Part shown: one piece after another, positions 23,863 to 35,925 of the stretch
Numbering within the stretch: position 1 is the stretch's first letter
How the letters are laid out: every line of letters starts with the position of its first letter
DNA from: Liolophura sinensis
Taxonomy: Eukaryota; Mollusca; Polyplacophora; Chitonida; Chitonidae
NCBI RefSeq assembly: GCF_032854445.1
Contig: NC_088300.1
Location: 45,441,682-45,501,681 of the forward strand
DNA length: 60,000 nucleotides
Direction of reading: 5' to 3'
Program-made: the position numbers and the translations under genes
Notes under the pieces: generated by a model
Told to the model about the DNA's origin: nothing
Database searches by the model: none
The model's input: only the letters and a program-made list of their open reading frames with translations

Positions 23863-24616
23863 ATTATATTTGGCATCTTTTCGTTTTTTAAATAGCCTGG
23901 TGAAGACAGTGTGATTCGGTTTTCAGTAAGCTTACAGTATAGCGGCTGAAGATCATCCACAGCCGTAAAACACCGCCGCCCTCATTGTTACGTTAACTCA
24001 CGTGTCGGACATAATTTAATTTGATGGACAAACAGCCCAGATGTTGCTTTGTAGGCTTCTAGAGTAAAAAGTATAATAGGATTATGTTTGATCAACAATG
24101 ATTTTATGTTCAGTTTTTATTATTTAGCCCGATCCAACCTGTTGCTGCGACATGGCAACACTGATTTTGTAACAAAAAGGCTTGAAAATCCACAACCTGC
24201 TAACAATGAATATTTTATATTCTTGTTTATTTACTTATCTGATTCGGATTTAACTCCGAACCCACGTGTTTTTGAATTCTTCCACGGCATTCGGGTTTAT
24301 GACTTAAGAAAACTGGACAGAACGGAGGAAATCTCATCCCCATGTCAGGCATCTCGCAATCCTCTCGACACAGGGTTGTACCCGAGCAAGTGTATGTAGT
24401 CTGCAACCACAGATGATTCAACATGGAACCCTTTATATTTTCACAAGTTTGTAACACTTCTACTCCTTCAAAAGAGAAAATTTCACATTCTAGCAATTTT
24501 ATGCCAGACACAGCTCTCATGAAACAAGAGGTCTTGCACAATAATAAATGTGGATATTTTAACTTTTAAATGGTATAGTAGATATTACATTCTTACACAA
24601 CAAAGGATTTTTACTT
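23863..24616. other. Non-coding, no gene seen
   Basis: Readings of 103-104 residues overlap on opposite strands at 24088-24541 and have no recognisable similarity. Confidence 0.55.
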
Positions 24617-24882
24617 GCCACCGTGGCTCAGTTGGTTAGCGCGCTAGCGCAGCGTAATGACCCAGGATTCTCCTACCAATGATGTCGCTGTGAGTTCAAG
24701 TCCAGCTTATGCTGGCTTCCTCTCCGGCCGTACGTGGGAAAGTCTGGCAGAAACCTGCGGATGGTCGTGGGTTTCCCCAGGGTTGTGCCCGGTTTCCACC
24801 CACCATAATGCTGGCCGACGTCGTATAAGTATAATGTTTTTGAGTATGGCGTAAAACACCAATGAAATAAATAAATAGATAA
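24617..24882 (+). mobile_element. SINE (tRNA-derived), near full-length copy
   Basis: Plus-strand copy with CACCGTGGCTCAGTTGGTTA in the head, GAGTTCAAGTCC as the B box, the full body, and an AATAAATAAATAG tail. Flanks ATTTTTACTT (24607-24616) and ATTTTCACTT (24883-24892) are a 10-bp duplication with one mismatch. The 60-77 residue open readings over this copy on both strands are SINE-derived. Confidence 0.9.
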
Positions 24883-24892
24883 ATTTTCACTT

Positions 24893-27289
24893 CCTGTCAG
24901 ATCCACTATGTTATATTCTAGTAGGACGAGATACTTTCTTTGTCATTCAGGACAGGATGGTATGTATGCTGGAAAGGGGGGGGGGGGGGGGCGTGTAAAA
25001 CGAAGGAAAACGAAAATCTTCCATACTTTGAACAATGACTGAATGAAGTTTTGACACTCTTCTAAGACTGAAAATTTGACAGCTGTTCAAGATTGGGAAT
25101 TGTTCAGCCTACATGATTAGAAATAATTTTTGAATTTGTTATTAGAATTTGTGACCCTTTCATAAGATTTACGCTGCGTTTATGATTATATTAATTAAAC
25201 ATGACAAAAAAAATGTGAAGGGTGTGGAAGTGGGTGGGGGAGGGGGTAGTGGAAACTGTTCCAGTGGGTTGTGGTTAACTCTGACCAGTGTCCACTTCAG
25301 GTCATTACTAAGGGTCGCCGTCGGCGGTCACCCCCTTCGAGCCTGATGAGATGCAGACTTGTGGCTTTTGGTGAATTGATTCTGTCCACAAGTGTGACCC
25401 ATCAGCACCCCGAGCTGACATGAAAGCTATTACATTACAGGCTGTGCTAGTTTTGACAAAGTCACGTGACCATTGTCCTCAAACCGTCCTGAATGGTGGG
25501 ACGCGAAAGAGATCTCCACTCAGTGGTATCGATGTTCCTCAGAGGGACGGAACTGGTGGTTATAACGATTGACCGTCTGTCTGGACCTGAACACCTCTGC
25601 CCGAAGCAGAAGGAATATACGGACGCACTAGCACTATGCGCAAATGTAAATCGCTTTCATCAATCAAGAGGGATTTAAGCTTTTAGGGGGACTGTGTAGA
25701 ATCAGTTGAACAGGGGACACGGGTCCTCGTAGGGGCCGGAATGTAGAGAATGAAGAAAGCGATGCTGTTTAAATGTCCAAGTGTTGGACTGTACACCCAT
25801 GGACAATCTTCTGATTCGTCTTTTTTCATTTTTGATCCCACCTTGTGAGGGGTCCTTTCTGTAAAATTATCCTGCATACGGACCTGTGTCAAAACGTTGA
25901 AATATACAGGACGCGAGTGTCGCATGTATTCTGCTTATCGGTACATTATGAACTCTAATTTAAGAATTCATAGTATCACCAAAAAGAAAAAAAACAGAAA
26001 ATGCAAGAAAAATGATTTAGAAAAATGCATGATGAATTGAATTTGAAGACTGTTTGGAATATTCAAAAGCTTGAAGCAGCGTTATATTAAAGTTTTGTTG
26101 GCACGTGCATATTTATGCCATTATTCTCCTTTAGGTAAAACAACACGTGATTAATGTTTTCCTTTGCCACTAACTTTTCTTAAACGGATTGTACATTTTT
26201 GCAAATATCTTTTTTGAAATTGAATTGTTTTTTTTAAGTTCACTTTTTGTGTTGTTACATAGTTTCTGATTCCAGTGACACCTCATAAATACGCAGGACA
26301 TTTTTAGCAAAACTTGATTCACATTAACCTTGAAAAAGAAATAGCATTAAAAGGTTCGCAAAAAATGAATAAATTCATCATTTTCTTTATTCCTTATGAT
26401 CTATAGATCACGCAATGTAAAATAGCAAAAAACTGATCAGTCGATTACCTCGTCAAACGATGCATTTTACAGAAGTGATGTTAGTTCGGCTATTAATTAT
26501 ATTTCCTGGCTGGCAACTTACAAAATGTAAATATGGACTATGTGATTCAATGTCTCGGCTTGTCCGTATGCATTTTAGCCGTTTATGGAAGAGTGATTTA
26601 AAATAGTTGTAGCCGAGTCCACGCCTTTTGCCTGGTCGGTTGCCTCTCTCATTGAGAAGTTGTGTCGAGGAGCTAGGGAGTCAGTAAATATGGCAGGCCT
26701 CGTGGGGACGAGACCAGTTATCAAGGACATATTTACATAAGTCGGTGAGTGAGGCATCGATGTATTTATGTTGTCCTTCGAACAATGACTTTAGCTTCTT
26801 AGTATCATAGCAGAAAACTATGTAACATTAAAACTGCCTTCCCTCGCGACAACGGGTTGACATAAAATCAATATGGAGTCGGTGGAACAATACTAGCGCT
26901 GTCAACCAAAGTTTACCCATCTGCCACCAGGGACACTGCTGGGAGGGAGTTGTGATGGCGTCTTCGTGCCGTTCTTTTCATCCCCTCCTCTATGGACTTC
27001 TAACTTCCTTCGCGTTCCATTCAAACCCAAGTTTTCCTCTTCCGTCTCTTTATGACAGAAACCAACCTTCATGCTAAGGACGCTGATGGCCTCAGATTGG
27101 AAGCATTCCCTGTCAATGGCAAAGCTTTTAAACATTTCCCAATTGAAATCCCATTCCGCTTAAATCGTGTAATTATTAAGTTTTGTTTGTGTCGCTGTCC
27201 GGCGTGAGAAAGCCATATTTATGCGTAAACCGGTCGCTCAAAGGCGACTTGAATGCATGCGAGGGCTTCCGTTGTTGGCTCTTCCTCTC
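24893..27289. other. Non-coding, no gene seen
   Basis: Holds a poly-G run at 24976-24991. Only short unrecognised readings are present. The right end borders the minisatellite. Confidence 0.55.
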
Positions 27290-28375
27290 AGCACAGACTG
27301 AAGACAAACAGGGAAACGAGCCACTATCTCTTGTCCTACAGAATCCGAGGACAGACTGAGAAGTGAGCCGACTCATCTTGCCCGCCGAACCCGATGACAA
27401 ACTGAGAAACGCGCTACCATCCCTTGTTCCACAAAACCTGACGACAAACTGAGAAGCGAGACGCCTTCTCTTGTCCCACAAAGCCTGAGGACAAATTGAG
27501 AAACGAACTGCCTCCTCTTGTCCCACAAAGCCTGAGGACAAATTGAGAAACTAGCCGCCTCCTCCTGCCCCATAAATCGTGAGGAAAAACTGAGAAACGA
27601 GCCACCTCCTCCTACCCCATAAATCGTGAGGACAAACTGAGAAACGAGCCACCTCCTCTTGTCCCATAAAACCTGAGGACAAACTGAGATGTTAGCCGCT
27701 TTCTCCAGCCCCATAAATCGTGAGGACAAACTGAGAAACGAGCCGCCGCCTCTTGTCCCATAAAGCCTGAGGACAAACTGAGATGCTAGCCGCCTCCTAA
27801 AGTCCCATGAATCGCGAGGACAAATTGAGAAACGAGCCGCCGCCCCTTGTCCCACTGATTCTGGGGACAAACTGGGAAGTGAGCCGCCCCCTCTTGCTCT
27901 ATGAAGTTGGGTGACAAACTGGGAAATGAGCCGCCGCTCCCTGTCCCACTGATTCTGGGGACAAACTGGGAAGTGAGCCGCCTCCTCTTGCTCTATGAAG
28001 CTGGGCGACAAACTGGGAAATGAGCCGCCGCCCCCTGTCCCACTGATTCTGGGGACAAACTGGGAAGTGAGCCGCCTCCTCTTGCTCTATGAAGTTGGGT
28101 GACAAACTGGGAAATGAGCCGCCGTCCCCTGTCCCACTGATTTTGGGGACAAACTGAGAAGTGAGCCGCCTCCTCTTGCTCTATGAAGCTGGGCGACAAA
28201 CTGGGAAATGAGCCGCCGCCCCCTGTCCCACTGATTCTGGGGACAAACTGGGAAGTGAGCCGCCTCCTCTTGCTCTATGAAGTTGGGTGACAAACTGGGA
28301 AATGAGCCGCCGTCCCCTGTCCCACTGATTTTGGGGACAAACTGAGAAGTGAGCCGCCTTCTCTTGTCCCACAGA
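27290..28375 (-). repeat. Hierarchical minisatellite: 47-bp unit in 94-bp and 188-bp higher-order repeats
   Basis: About 23 copies of a 47-bp unit (GACAAACTGAGAAACGAGCC then CCTCCTCTTGTCCCATAAA-like text on the + strand). From about 27900 the array is a 94-bp dimer whose halves end CCACTGATTCTGGG and GCTCTATGAAG. AAGTTGGGTGAC at 27906, 28094 and 28282 alternates with AAGCTGGGCGAC at 28000 and 28188, giving an exact 188-bp period. Older single units with more variation lie at 27290-27900. On the minus strand the long open readings (up to 212 residues, 27373-28011) exist because 47-bp units lack stops in most frames. The 94-bp version has a TAG in one frame, and the unit length shifts frame, so I do not call a gene. 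Confidence 0.93.
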
Positions 28376-28911
28376 TTCTGAATCTTTCCATCTAAACAGA
28401 TATTCGTATACCAGCCGTCAACCAGTAAGAACTTTCCAGATCAACAGGCAAACTGAATAGCGAGGCCACTGCGTTTTATTTAGAAACCCCAGGACGACGG
28501 AAGAAGAGAATCAACTCTTCCCTCTGCTAGTATGGATTCAACAGTATAAAATGTTCTTGATTCTACACGAGCGGACGAGACCGGAGGAAAACCACGGTAG
28601 TTGGGAAGTAGATTACTATGACTCACACAGAATCATAAAATGCGATAAAAGAGCCAATTTCTCCAAGTATGAATTTTTTGTACTCCAGTACAAATTAAAT
28701 ACTTTCTTAGTCGTTCCTTTCCCAGAATTAATTAGTCATCCTAGTGCGCCAAAAGTCGAGGTCTGTGACGTTTTAACACTCAAAAGTATAGAAATTTCTG
28801 CTAACTTTGCTTTTTGTGTATATGGCACTAACTCGTATACCTCAGTATAGTACAGCCAGTTGTGTAGTAATGTACTAGAGTCAAAGCCAAAGATTGTGTA
28901 TTTCCTAGTGT
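28376..28911. other. Non-coding, no gene seen
   Basis: A 99-residue reading (28551-28850) has no family match or splice support. Confidence 0.5.
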
Positions 28912-29139
28912 ATTTCTGATTCTGACTGGCGTTTCACGCCGTACTCAAGAATATTTCACTTATACGACGGTGGCCAGCGTTATGGTGGGAGGAAATCGGA
29001 CAGAGCCCGTGGGAAACCCACGACCATCCGCAAGTTGCTGATAGACTGAGGATAGGACAGGAAGCCAGCAGGACTTGAACTCACGGCGGCCGCACGGGTG
29101 AGAGATTCCTGCACTAGCGCGCTAACCCACTCCGGCCCA
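28912..29139 (-). mobile_element. SINE (tRNA-derived) with internal deletion
   Basis: Minus-strand copy with the 3' end at 28920-28985 and the head at 29085-29139 (complement of a TGGGTTAGCGCGCTAG core). The middle is shorter than in the copy at 15509. TCCTAGTGT is duplicated at 28903-28911 and 29140-29148. The right-hand copy runs into the GT microsatellite. Confidence 0.85.
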
Positions 29140-29144
29140 TCCTA

Positions 29145-29175
29145 GTGTGTGTGTGCGTGTGCGTGTGCGTTTGCA

Positions 29176-29207
<32 letters not shown>

Positions 29208-29290
29208 TACGTACGTACGTACGTATGTATGTATGTATGTATGTATGTATGTATGTATGTATGTATGTATGTATATGAATGAATGAATGC
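29145..29290 (+). repeat. Mosaic microsatellite between two SINEs
   Basis: Successive tracts: (GT)n with GC interruptions to about 29170, (GCGT)n to about 29208, (ACGT)n to about 29224, (GTAT)n to about 29274, then (GAAT)n. The right end is the tail of the SINE at 29276; the left end touches the duplicated target site of the SINE at 28912. The 94-residue reading with poly-His/Thr/Tyr text is an artefact. Confidence 0.93.
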
Positions 29291-29607
29291 ATGTATGCTT
29301 GGGCTTTAACGTCGTACTTAAATGTTTCAGTAATGCAAAGACGAGGACTCGTTAGATGTGTGTAGATATATTTTGTCTTCTTGTGGCAGGGAACTGCTGC
29401 GGGCACTGAAGTATCATGCCTAAGACACGAGATATGGCACCCCAGCTAGTCACATTATACTAACACATGGCCAACCAATCCTGTTTGCTTGCTCTAACAT
29501 CTCAGTGCTGAACGACAAGAGAGGCAGCCACAAGTACCACTTCTAAAGTTTAATCCCGGATCTCTCGACTTCGAGACTGACGCGCTAACCATTAGGCCAC
29601 CGAACCG
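29276..29607 (-). mobile_element. Second SINE family, full-length copy with tRNA-like head
   Basis: On the minus strand the head reads GGTGGCCTAATGGTTAGCGC, then TCTCGAAGTCGAGAGATCCG. The body has GGTTGGCCATGTGTTAGTAT and AATGTGACTAGCTGGGGTGC, and the end AAGTACGACGTTAAAGCCCA runs into a (CATT)n tail. The head gives the A-box-like and anticodon-arm features of a tRNA-derived SINE. The tail abuts the mosaic microsatellite. It is not a tRNA gene: the B-box arm is degenerate. Confidence 0.75.
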
Positions 29608-32600
29608 AAGATGTGGTGTAAGGTCCAGAGTGTGACGTTTAGATGTATATCATGTGTGACAGTGAGAGTCACAAGTCTCAACGAGATAAAATGTTTGAAT
29701 GGGGGAGTTACAACCACAGAAGAAATTCCCAGCTAGACGAAGTGTATAGCTTATAGAGTCAGGCAAACGCAGACTCCAACGAGGTCTGTTACACTCAGAC
29801 ATAACGTTATAGTTTTGTAGTTAGCTGTCATATATAAAGCTTGGAGTCTCGATGTCAGATTTAGGGTAAAACTTGGGATTGTGGCTACCCGATCATGCGT
29901 TTTCGTTAATCAGACAAGGACCATAGCAACCAGGTACAGAGTGTACCTTCTATAGACAAGTACAATCAGTTTAGTGTATGGCTTATGAGCCATCCAAATG
30001 TAGAAGGAGTCCAGGAGCTTTACGTGCAGAAGCTTTGGGTGATTTGAAAATGTCCTGTTGAATTGGTCTTTGGTAAAGCACTGGCTCCGCGCACCACTGG
30101 CTAATCCGACGGCAATCTTCATTGGGCTGATGACGAGAATTACGGCCATTCCGTCGGCTTGATTAGATTGCCAAATCTTATGACGGAGTGTTAGAATAAC
30201 CCCTAGAAGCCCGCAATCTGTTAACACTCCCACTCGGACGTGATTCGCCAGTCAAAACCAGCTTACAGGCAATTTGGTCCGGCGAATGCCCTTCGGATCG
30301 AAGGCGGGTTTATTCGCGAACAGAAGGCGGCAATAGTTCTACGATTTGTCTATCTGCTCCACTATAGCATAGAGCACTCGAGATTTATGCCGATTGTCGA
30401 CTTGCCTTGATGAATGGCTAGGCTGCGGGCAAACTTATAGAAAATGAAAAGGCGTCGAAATTTCATTAGCCCGTCGAATAAAATGTAATACAACAGCATT
30501 AGGGAAAGACACTTTTGGCTGTAACCCAATTTACCATCCTCAGTGACTGGTGGTTGTTGTAAGTATTGCTGAGACGGCCCTTTTCTAACCTTTGTAACTC
30601 TGTCAAGGGCGGAAGAGGATTGCAGATCCGCCATAGACGGGATCAATGGACGCTTCACCAACAACAGGCCGTTTAAATTAAATAAGCTCCGGTTACCAAA
30701 ACGAATTCTCTCCCCATCAAGATCCAATGCAACTTTGTTATGATGCTGAATGCAAGCCTGCTGTCACCAGGGTCGGCTATAAATTATTTACTGATGCCTC
30801 TTTCCTGAAAAACTCCATGGGCAAGATTAGGTTATCTATGAAAGGAAAGTCTTAAGGTTCCATGATATTAAACTCATCAGATTAGGAAGAATTGGAAATT
30901 TTTCTCGAGCTGAGCTGGATCAGTTGGATGTGTCAGACGGGGATAATTAATGCCTTCAACCCTCGATGGGCTTTACTGGAGGATTAGCGACTCGATAAAA
31001 CGTGTATACATACATTACACAGTCGTTCACAGAGCCACGTCACTTACTGAGATTCGTTTGAGTCCCCACGGTGAAACAGTCTGAATTCATTCTGATGGAG
31101 CTGCGAAACTGTAATGAAATAACAACGAGAGAAATGTCAGAATCAATAGCTGACAGGTTAACATCACCGGTGAACATAATGGGGATGATATGATGATTCT
31201 TCGCCTGACTGAGCTAACCTGCCTCACATACTTCATGCCCTTCACATCAACTCTTCCAGACAACCCTAAAAGATCCTCTTCCATCTGCTCCCCGATACGC
31301 ATTTAATAACATTATAGTTTTATTTTCCTTAAGATTCCTTAACGATCCAATGCCCAATTCAAGTTTTCCCTATAAATGTATTTATTTCTTTCATTTTTTT
31401 CATTCAAAATAAGCAAATAGGCACTAGGCGGGATATTTTTAGCTTAGTTTTCTGGGGCTGCCTATCATCTGTAGCCCAAAGTGGCCGTCGACTAACTAGC
31501 TTTCCTTAGCTCACGACATCGTTAAATGAAATCAATTTTCTGACTCTTACTTTCGCAAAGTTTGCAGACAATGACAAAAATTCTAGCTGGTATGAGGCTA
31601 AGGGCTGTACGTGATAGATGAAGGCTAGCTACGCCATGTTCAATATCCGGCGGTGAAAACGCGCAATTTAAGGATTTGGCCAGAGACACCCCAGTCTATT
31701 CACCGCTCCGTTCTTTAATAAACTCCGTTTTGGAGAAGTGGTCCTCAAACAAGAGAGCGACATCAGCTCTATTATAACATACAGTTAACAAACGTGACGC
31801 TCATGCTGGACGGACCAACTCCCCAGTAAATGGCAGACCATTAAATTACAGTCAGCAAAGCAAATCTCCACTTTCCATACGTCGATCACCCTATTGTACT
31901 CATTCCAAACTGAAAAACCATCCGCTGAGGTAGTTCACGGTGGAAATGGCCACCAGGCTTTGTGGATAAGGTGCAGAGTGTGGTAAAAATAATTGAGCCC
32001 CGTGATATAATGCCCATAAAGAGAAATGTGTGTCTGCACTTTGTTCAGAACGGAGACATTTTTGTTAAGAGAAACAATAGCTCGTAATTCTCGACTTATC
32101 ATGAAATATATATGAAAGTTATACCATCTGCTAGAAACAAATCACCGTCTCGCGCATGGCTGTTCAATATTATTATACTGAACCATGCCAGTTGAAGACA
32201 GAAATCTTGTGCCTCCGACGGAGTGAACCTAGCCAACACCACTTCACCTTATTTGTAGACGCTTTAGCGGAAAAACTTCGCGCTTCTGTTAATGAGAAAA
32301 TATTGGGCAAGATAAGTTAATTGAAAAGAAGTCATATGTGGAAGTCTTTATTTTAGACATCTTTCTAGGGTAATGATTCCTTGGAGAGCATGTTATGTCA
32401 CAGTATATGAGACAAAATAGCAAGACCGTGGCGGGTACGTCACTTCCTGTTCGCAGCTTTGAAAACTATAAGAAGTTCTGATTGGTTGTTATTTACATGA
32501 CCATTCACCATGTTGATCTTTGAACGTGCTGAATCGGTATTTCATGAATATAAAGCGTCTCGTCCCAGCATCGCAAAATGGAAATTCCGTTCCTTTTAAC

Positions 32601-34929
32601 GAAAGAAGCAACGACACTGTGCATGCTATTTGATATCTGACCATACATTTTTGATTAAATAGCAACGGCAGTGTGGTATTTGGCATATTACCATACATGA
32701 CTGGTGAAGCAAGTGGGGTAACAGTTTGATGCTGGTATAGGAGGGACTGGTTGAAATTGATGAAATACAATTGATACTTTCACACCAGGCTTTGGTCTAA
32801 AGCGATGGGGGCAATGCTTAAGTTGTAGACTTGAACACAGTTTGAACGGAAATGTTATGTTGTGCAAAAACGCATCATTTGCCATGAAAAACTAGTCAAC
32901 ACTGTGGGAAAACCCAATGGCAATTCTCTGAGTAAAGCACGAATGCAAGGTTTTGTCATCGAACAAGACACTGAACATTCTCGTTGATTAAGCATCTCTT
33001 CTATACCACATGCTGTAAACATAATACCATTATCATCTCGGGGCAAAATCTTTATACAAAGTCCTAGTCAAGCCTACCTGGAAAATAAAGCGGAAGGTAA
33101 ATGGGACATTTTGAATGAGACAAAAAAGTAGGATACGAGAAGAGAGTAGGGGTTTGTGTTTGGATTTTGTGGTCCTTCATACGTCCGTAGGGCGTCGAGT
33201 GAAATCCAGCCCAATGTCAGACAAGGCGACTTCATCCTGGAATCCCTACCGTTACAACTCTCATGCATAATGGAGCAATTGTTCTAACCTATTGACTCTA
33301 TTTCCAATGGTTGGGTAATGTGGTAAAAGCTTTTAGTCGCTCATGTTTAAGACATTCAAAATCTATGGCAGCAACGCGGTAAAATCCATTATGTGAGCGG
33401 CTCCGTGACTTATACGTCATTCTGTTTGGCATGCACGCCGCTAAGCCAACGGGAAAAAACCCGATGGCTTCAACGCTTTGATCCATTTTCAGATTTATGT
33501 GCTTTAGCCGAAGAAGAATATGACTTACACACAGCCCAAAGCAAAGCTGGACGTTCATACCGTAACGCCCAGCTTCGGTCAAATATACGTCCACGTGGAT
33601 AATTTCACTGAAAAAAACCTGCTCGAACCCTACCTTATTTTTGCTATCCACCGATTTCCTAAAACTCCCGTAATGTAATATGTCAATGCCAGCATTGGTC
33701 AACCATCTTTCAATAGTAATCTAGCGGTTTAAACCTTCGGATCGGACAACTCAAATCAACGTCTGCCATGTTTGAAATTGTTTTTCATCTTCGGGCAGCG
33801 TGATGGGCCGCGAAAATTTTATCTCGCCCAACATTCTGTTTCCAGGGCATGCAATTCTTAATGAGAATGTTGGGTAGGATGGCTGTGGGCTAACTTACAC
33901 ACCGTAACACTACTTGGCAAACAACGGTGTATATATTATTTCTTATCTGCCACGAATAAGCACACGAGTCACAAAACAAGGAAGGTGGAGGGCAGACTAT
34001 AGGGGAAACACGGGTAAACTTATCCCGGAATTTCAGGATCGAAACATGCTTAATTAGAAATATCATAACAGTCCTGACAGAGCCATCGGACAAAACAGGA
34101 CTGTTATCATTATTATCTGGTTTTTCTGTTGTAATCGCGCATCGAGATATTGCCCCAGACAATCAAAGTCAGAGCTGATAGATTATATAAATACATATAT
34201 ATGTAATGAGAGCTTTAAGGTATAAGAGTTCAGAACACAGAGGTTCTTTGCCACGTATTGATGTTGGTGGTTGTAGCGCGGAAACCTTGCTGACAGGAAA
34301 AGTGACCTCGGTAACTGATACACTCAGTAGCTTTTAACGTGAGTGTGATTAACGTGAAATTATACTGCTACGAAATGAATAAACTGGGAGATGAAAGAAA
34401 CCAGTCTGAAAAAGTCACAGGGAAACCAGGTACGTGGAGCTGATATAAAATTAACACACCTGTGTCTTACACCTCAAAATAGATTTCCCGTGATTCGACT
34501 AGCAGTTACTGCGCTTTGTTATAGGCATATTATGTGCTCTACCTGTAAATATTTTATGGCTACCTATATTAATTTTCTGCCCATATGGCAGCTTTATTGG
34601 CGATGAAAAGGTTTGTAGGCTTATATCGACTTCGGTAACGACAAAGATTAAGGTGTGAGGGTTGGGATTACTCGCCGGCACGGCATCTGCTTGCAGAAGA
34701 CATTGATTTAGTTTTACCACGCGCGTGTATGAGGTAATAAATCGAGTAATGGCAGGCGTACGATAGAATTACCGAAAACCCATCAGAATAAATGCGGTAA
34801 CTGTTCATGTGGGCGATTGTTCACATAGTTTCACTTGACACCTGTTAAGGGTATCTGGCATTCACCTTATGTATGATATCCATAAAATATGACGTTCTCA
34901 GTGAGGGATGCTCATAACTTTGATGCATG
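29608..34929. other. Non-coding, no gene seen
   Basis: The longest readings are 134 residues (33298-33702 minus) and 121 residues (30362-30727 minus). Neither has recognisable domains, and both are within the range expected by chance for this length of DNA. No SINE is recognised in this 5.3-kb stretch, unlike its neighbours. Confidence 0.5.
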
Positions 34930-35150
34930 CTCACATGTGTTTGCTTGTTTGTTTATCTGAATGTTTGTATGAACTGACAATATTTCGGTCATACAACTGC
35001 GGGTTTTCCTTGTAAAATACTGAGCCCATTGTCGACATATTGATAGTGCTGCGTCAGAGTGCCATGTCCAAGACACCAGGCCTGACGTCCTCACAGCCGT
35101 CACATTGTGCTGACACCGGGCAGAGCAGTCCTTGGCCTACTCCTCATAAA
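34930..35150 (-). mobile_element. Second SINE family, diverged copy
   Basis: The minus strand shows CCGGTGTCAGCACAATGTGA, then GGCCTGGTGTCTTGGACATG, a GCAGCAC block, GTTGTATGACCGAAATATTG and a tail rich in AAACAAACAAGCAAAC. The order matches the copies at 21962 and 29276. The head is not recognisable. Confidence 0.65.
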
Positions 35151-35349
35151 TTGTGCGCCAACTGAGATACTACCAAGGCTGCCAATTCTCGGAGGGAATC
35201 ACGGATCCCCATGGTAGAACCTGAGTGCTGGATACTACGTTGTGTCAGAATTGTACCTATGCAATGTTCAAAGTACATGCTTAATAAAAGAAGTCTCTAA
35301 GAATGAATTCTTTAGACCAATTTGCTGTGGTATTGTACCATGGTAGAAA

Positions 35350-35730
35350 ATCAGCACTGCTACCAAAGACCTCACGCCATGACGACAATAGCTCTTCTGC
35401 CAGTATATGGCCTCATTATTTCAAAGTACCGGTATATCAAGTTTAACAAAACCTGATTTCACTGTAAAGGTATAACCTTGTTCGGAATTTGGACAAACCA
35501 CTACCAAATATAATCATATTCATGTGTTACTCAACCTTGATATTGCTAGGAAAGTAAAACACAAATACTGTGACATCACCGTGTTGATCCATGACAACTA
35601 TCAAGCAATGGAAGTATCGTGGTGTCACTACCAAAGTGTAATCATTTTCATATAAGCAAGACATCGCTGTGTCAATTGCAAAGTATAACTATTTCAAAAC
35701 AAACACAAGACGGTGTTACCATGTTTTACG
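35350..35730 (+). repeat. Degenerate short repeats (ACTACCAAA / TGTAATCAT type)
   Basis: CACTACCAAATATAATCATA near 35498 and CACTACCAAAGTGTAATCAT near 35625 match, with weaker versions near 35357 and 35680. Phrases such as GACATCACCGTGT and GACATCGCTGTGT accompany them. Old and irregular. Confidence 0.35.
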
Positions 35731-35867
35731 ACTGCAATAAAGCAAACTGCGTTCCACAGTCCCATTCAGTACTATGTCGTGATACATGGGTTTTAGACGG
35801 TATATTCACTTATTTGACTGGACTTTAACTAAGTACCCAATAACCTTTTCATTTATTTATTTGTTTT

Positions 35868-35925
35868 ATTGATATGATTGTTGTTAAACGCCGTACTCAA
35901 GTCAACAACTTCACACTTATAAGAA
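35868..35925 (-). mobile_element. Degenerate SINE 3'-end fragment
   Basis: The complement of the common SINE tail is recognisable as TTGTTAAACGCCGTACTCAA followed by CTTCACACTTATAAGA. It is only about 55 bases long and diverged. The preceding ATTTATTTATTTG is the residual tail. Confidence 0.55.

Noticed and set aside
27373-28011. 212-residue minus-strand protein as a real gene
   Set aside because: It is wholly made of a 47-bp minisatellite whose length is not a multiple of three, starts at TTG, and the same array carries TAG in the 94-bp units.
27900-28375. CRISPR-like array because of regular spacing
   Set aside because: Units are contiguous tandem repeats with no unique spacers, and the DNA is eukaryotic.
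29122-29406. 94-residue protein rich in His, Thr and Tyr repeats
   Set aside because: Direct translation of the mosaic tetranucleotide microsatellite.
29540-29607. tRNA gene on the minus strand
   Set aside because: It is the head of a second SINE family; the T-arm is degenerate and the element continues into a SINE body and tail.
33298-33702. 134-residue minus-strand reading, longest outside repeats
   Set aside because: No recognisable domain and low-complexity-free but unremarkable text; this length is expected by chance in 60 kb on six frames.
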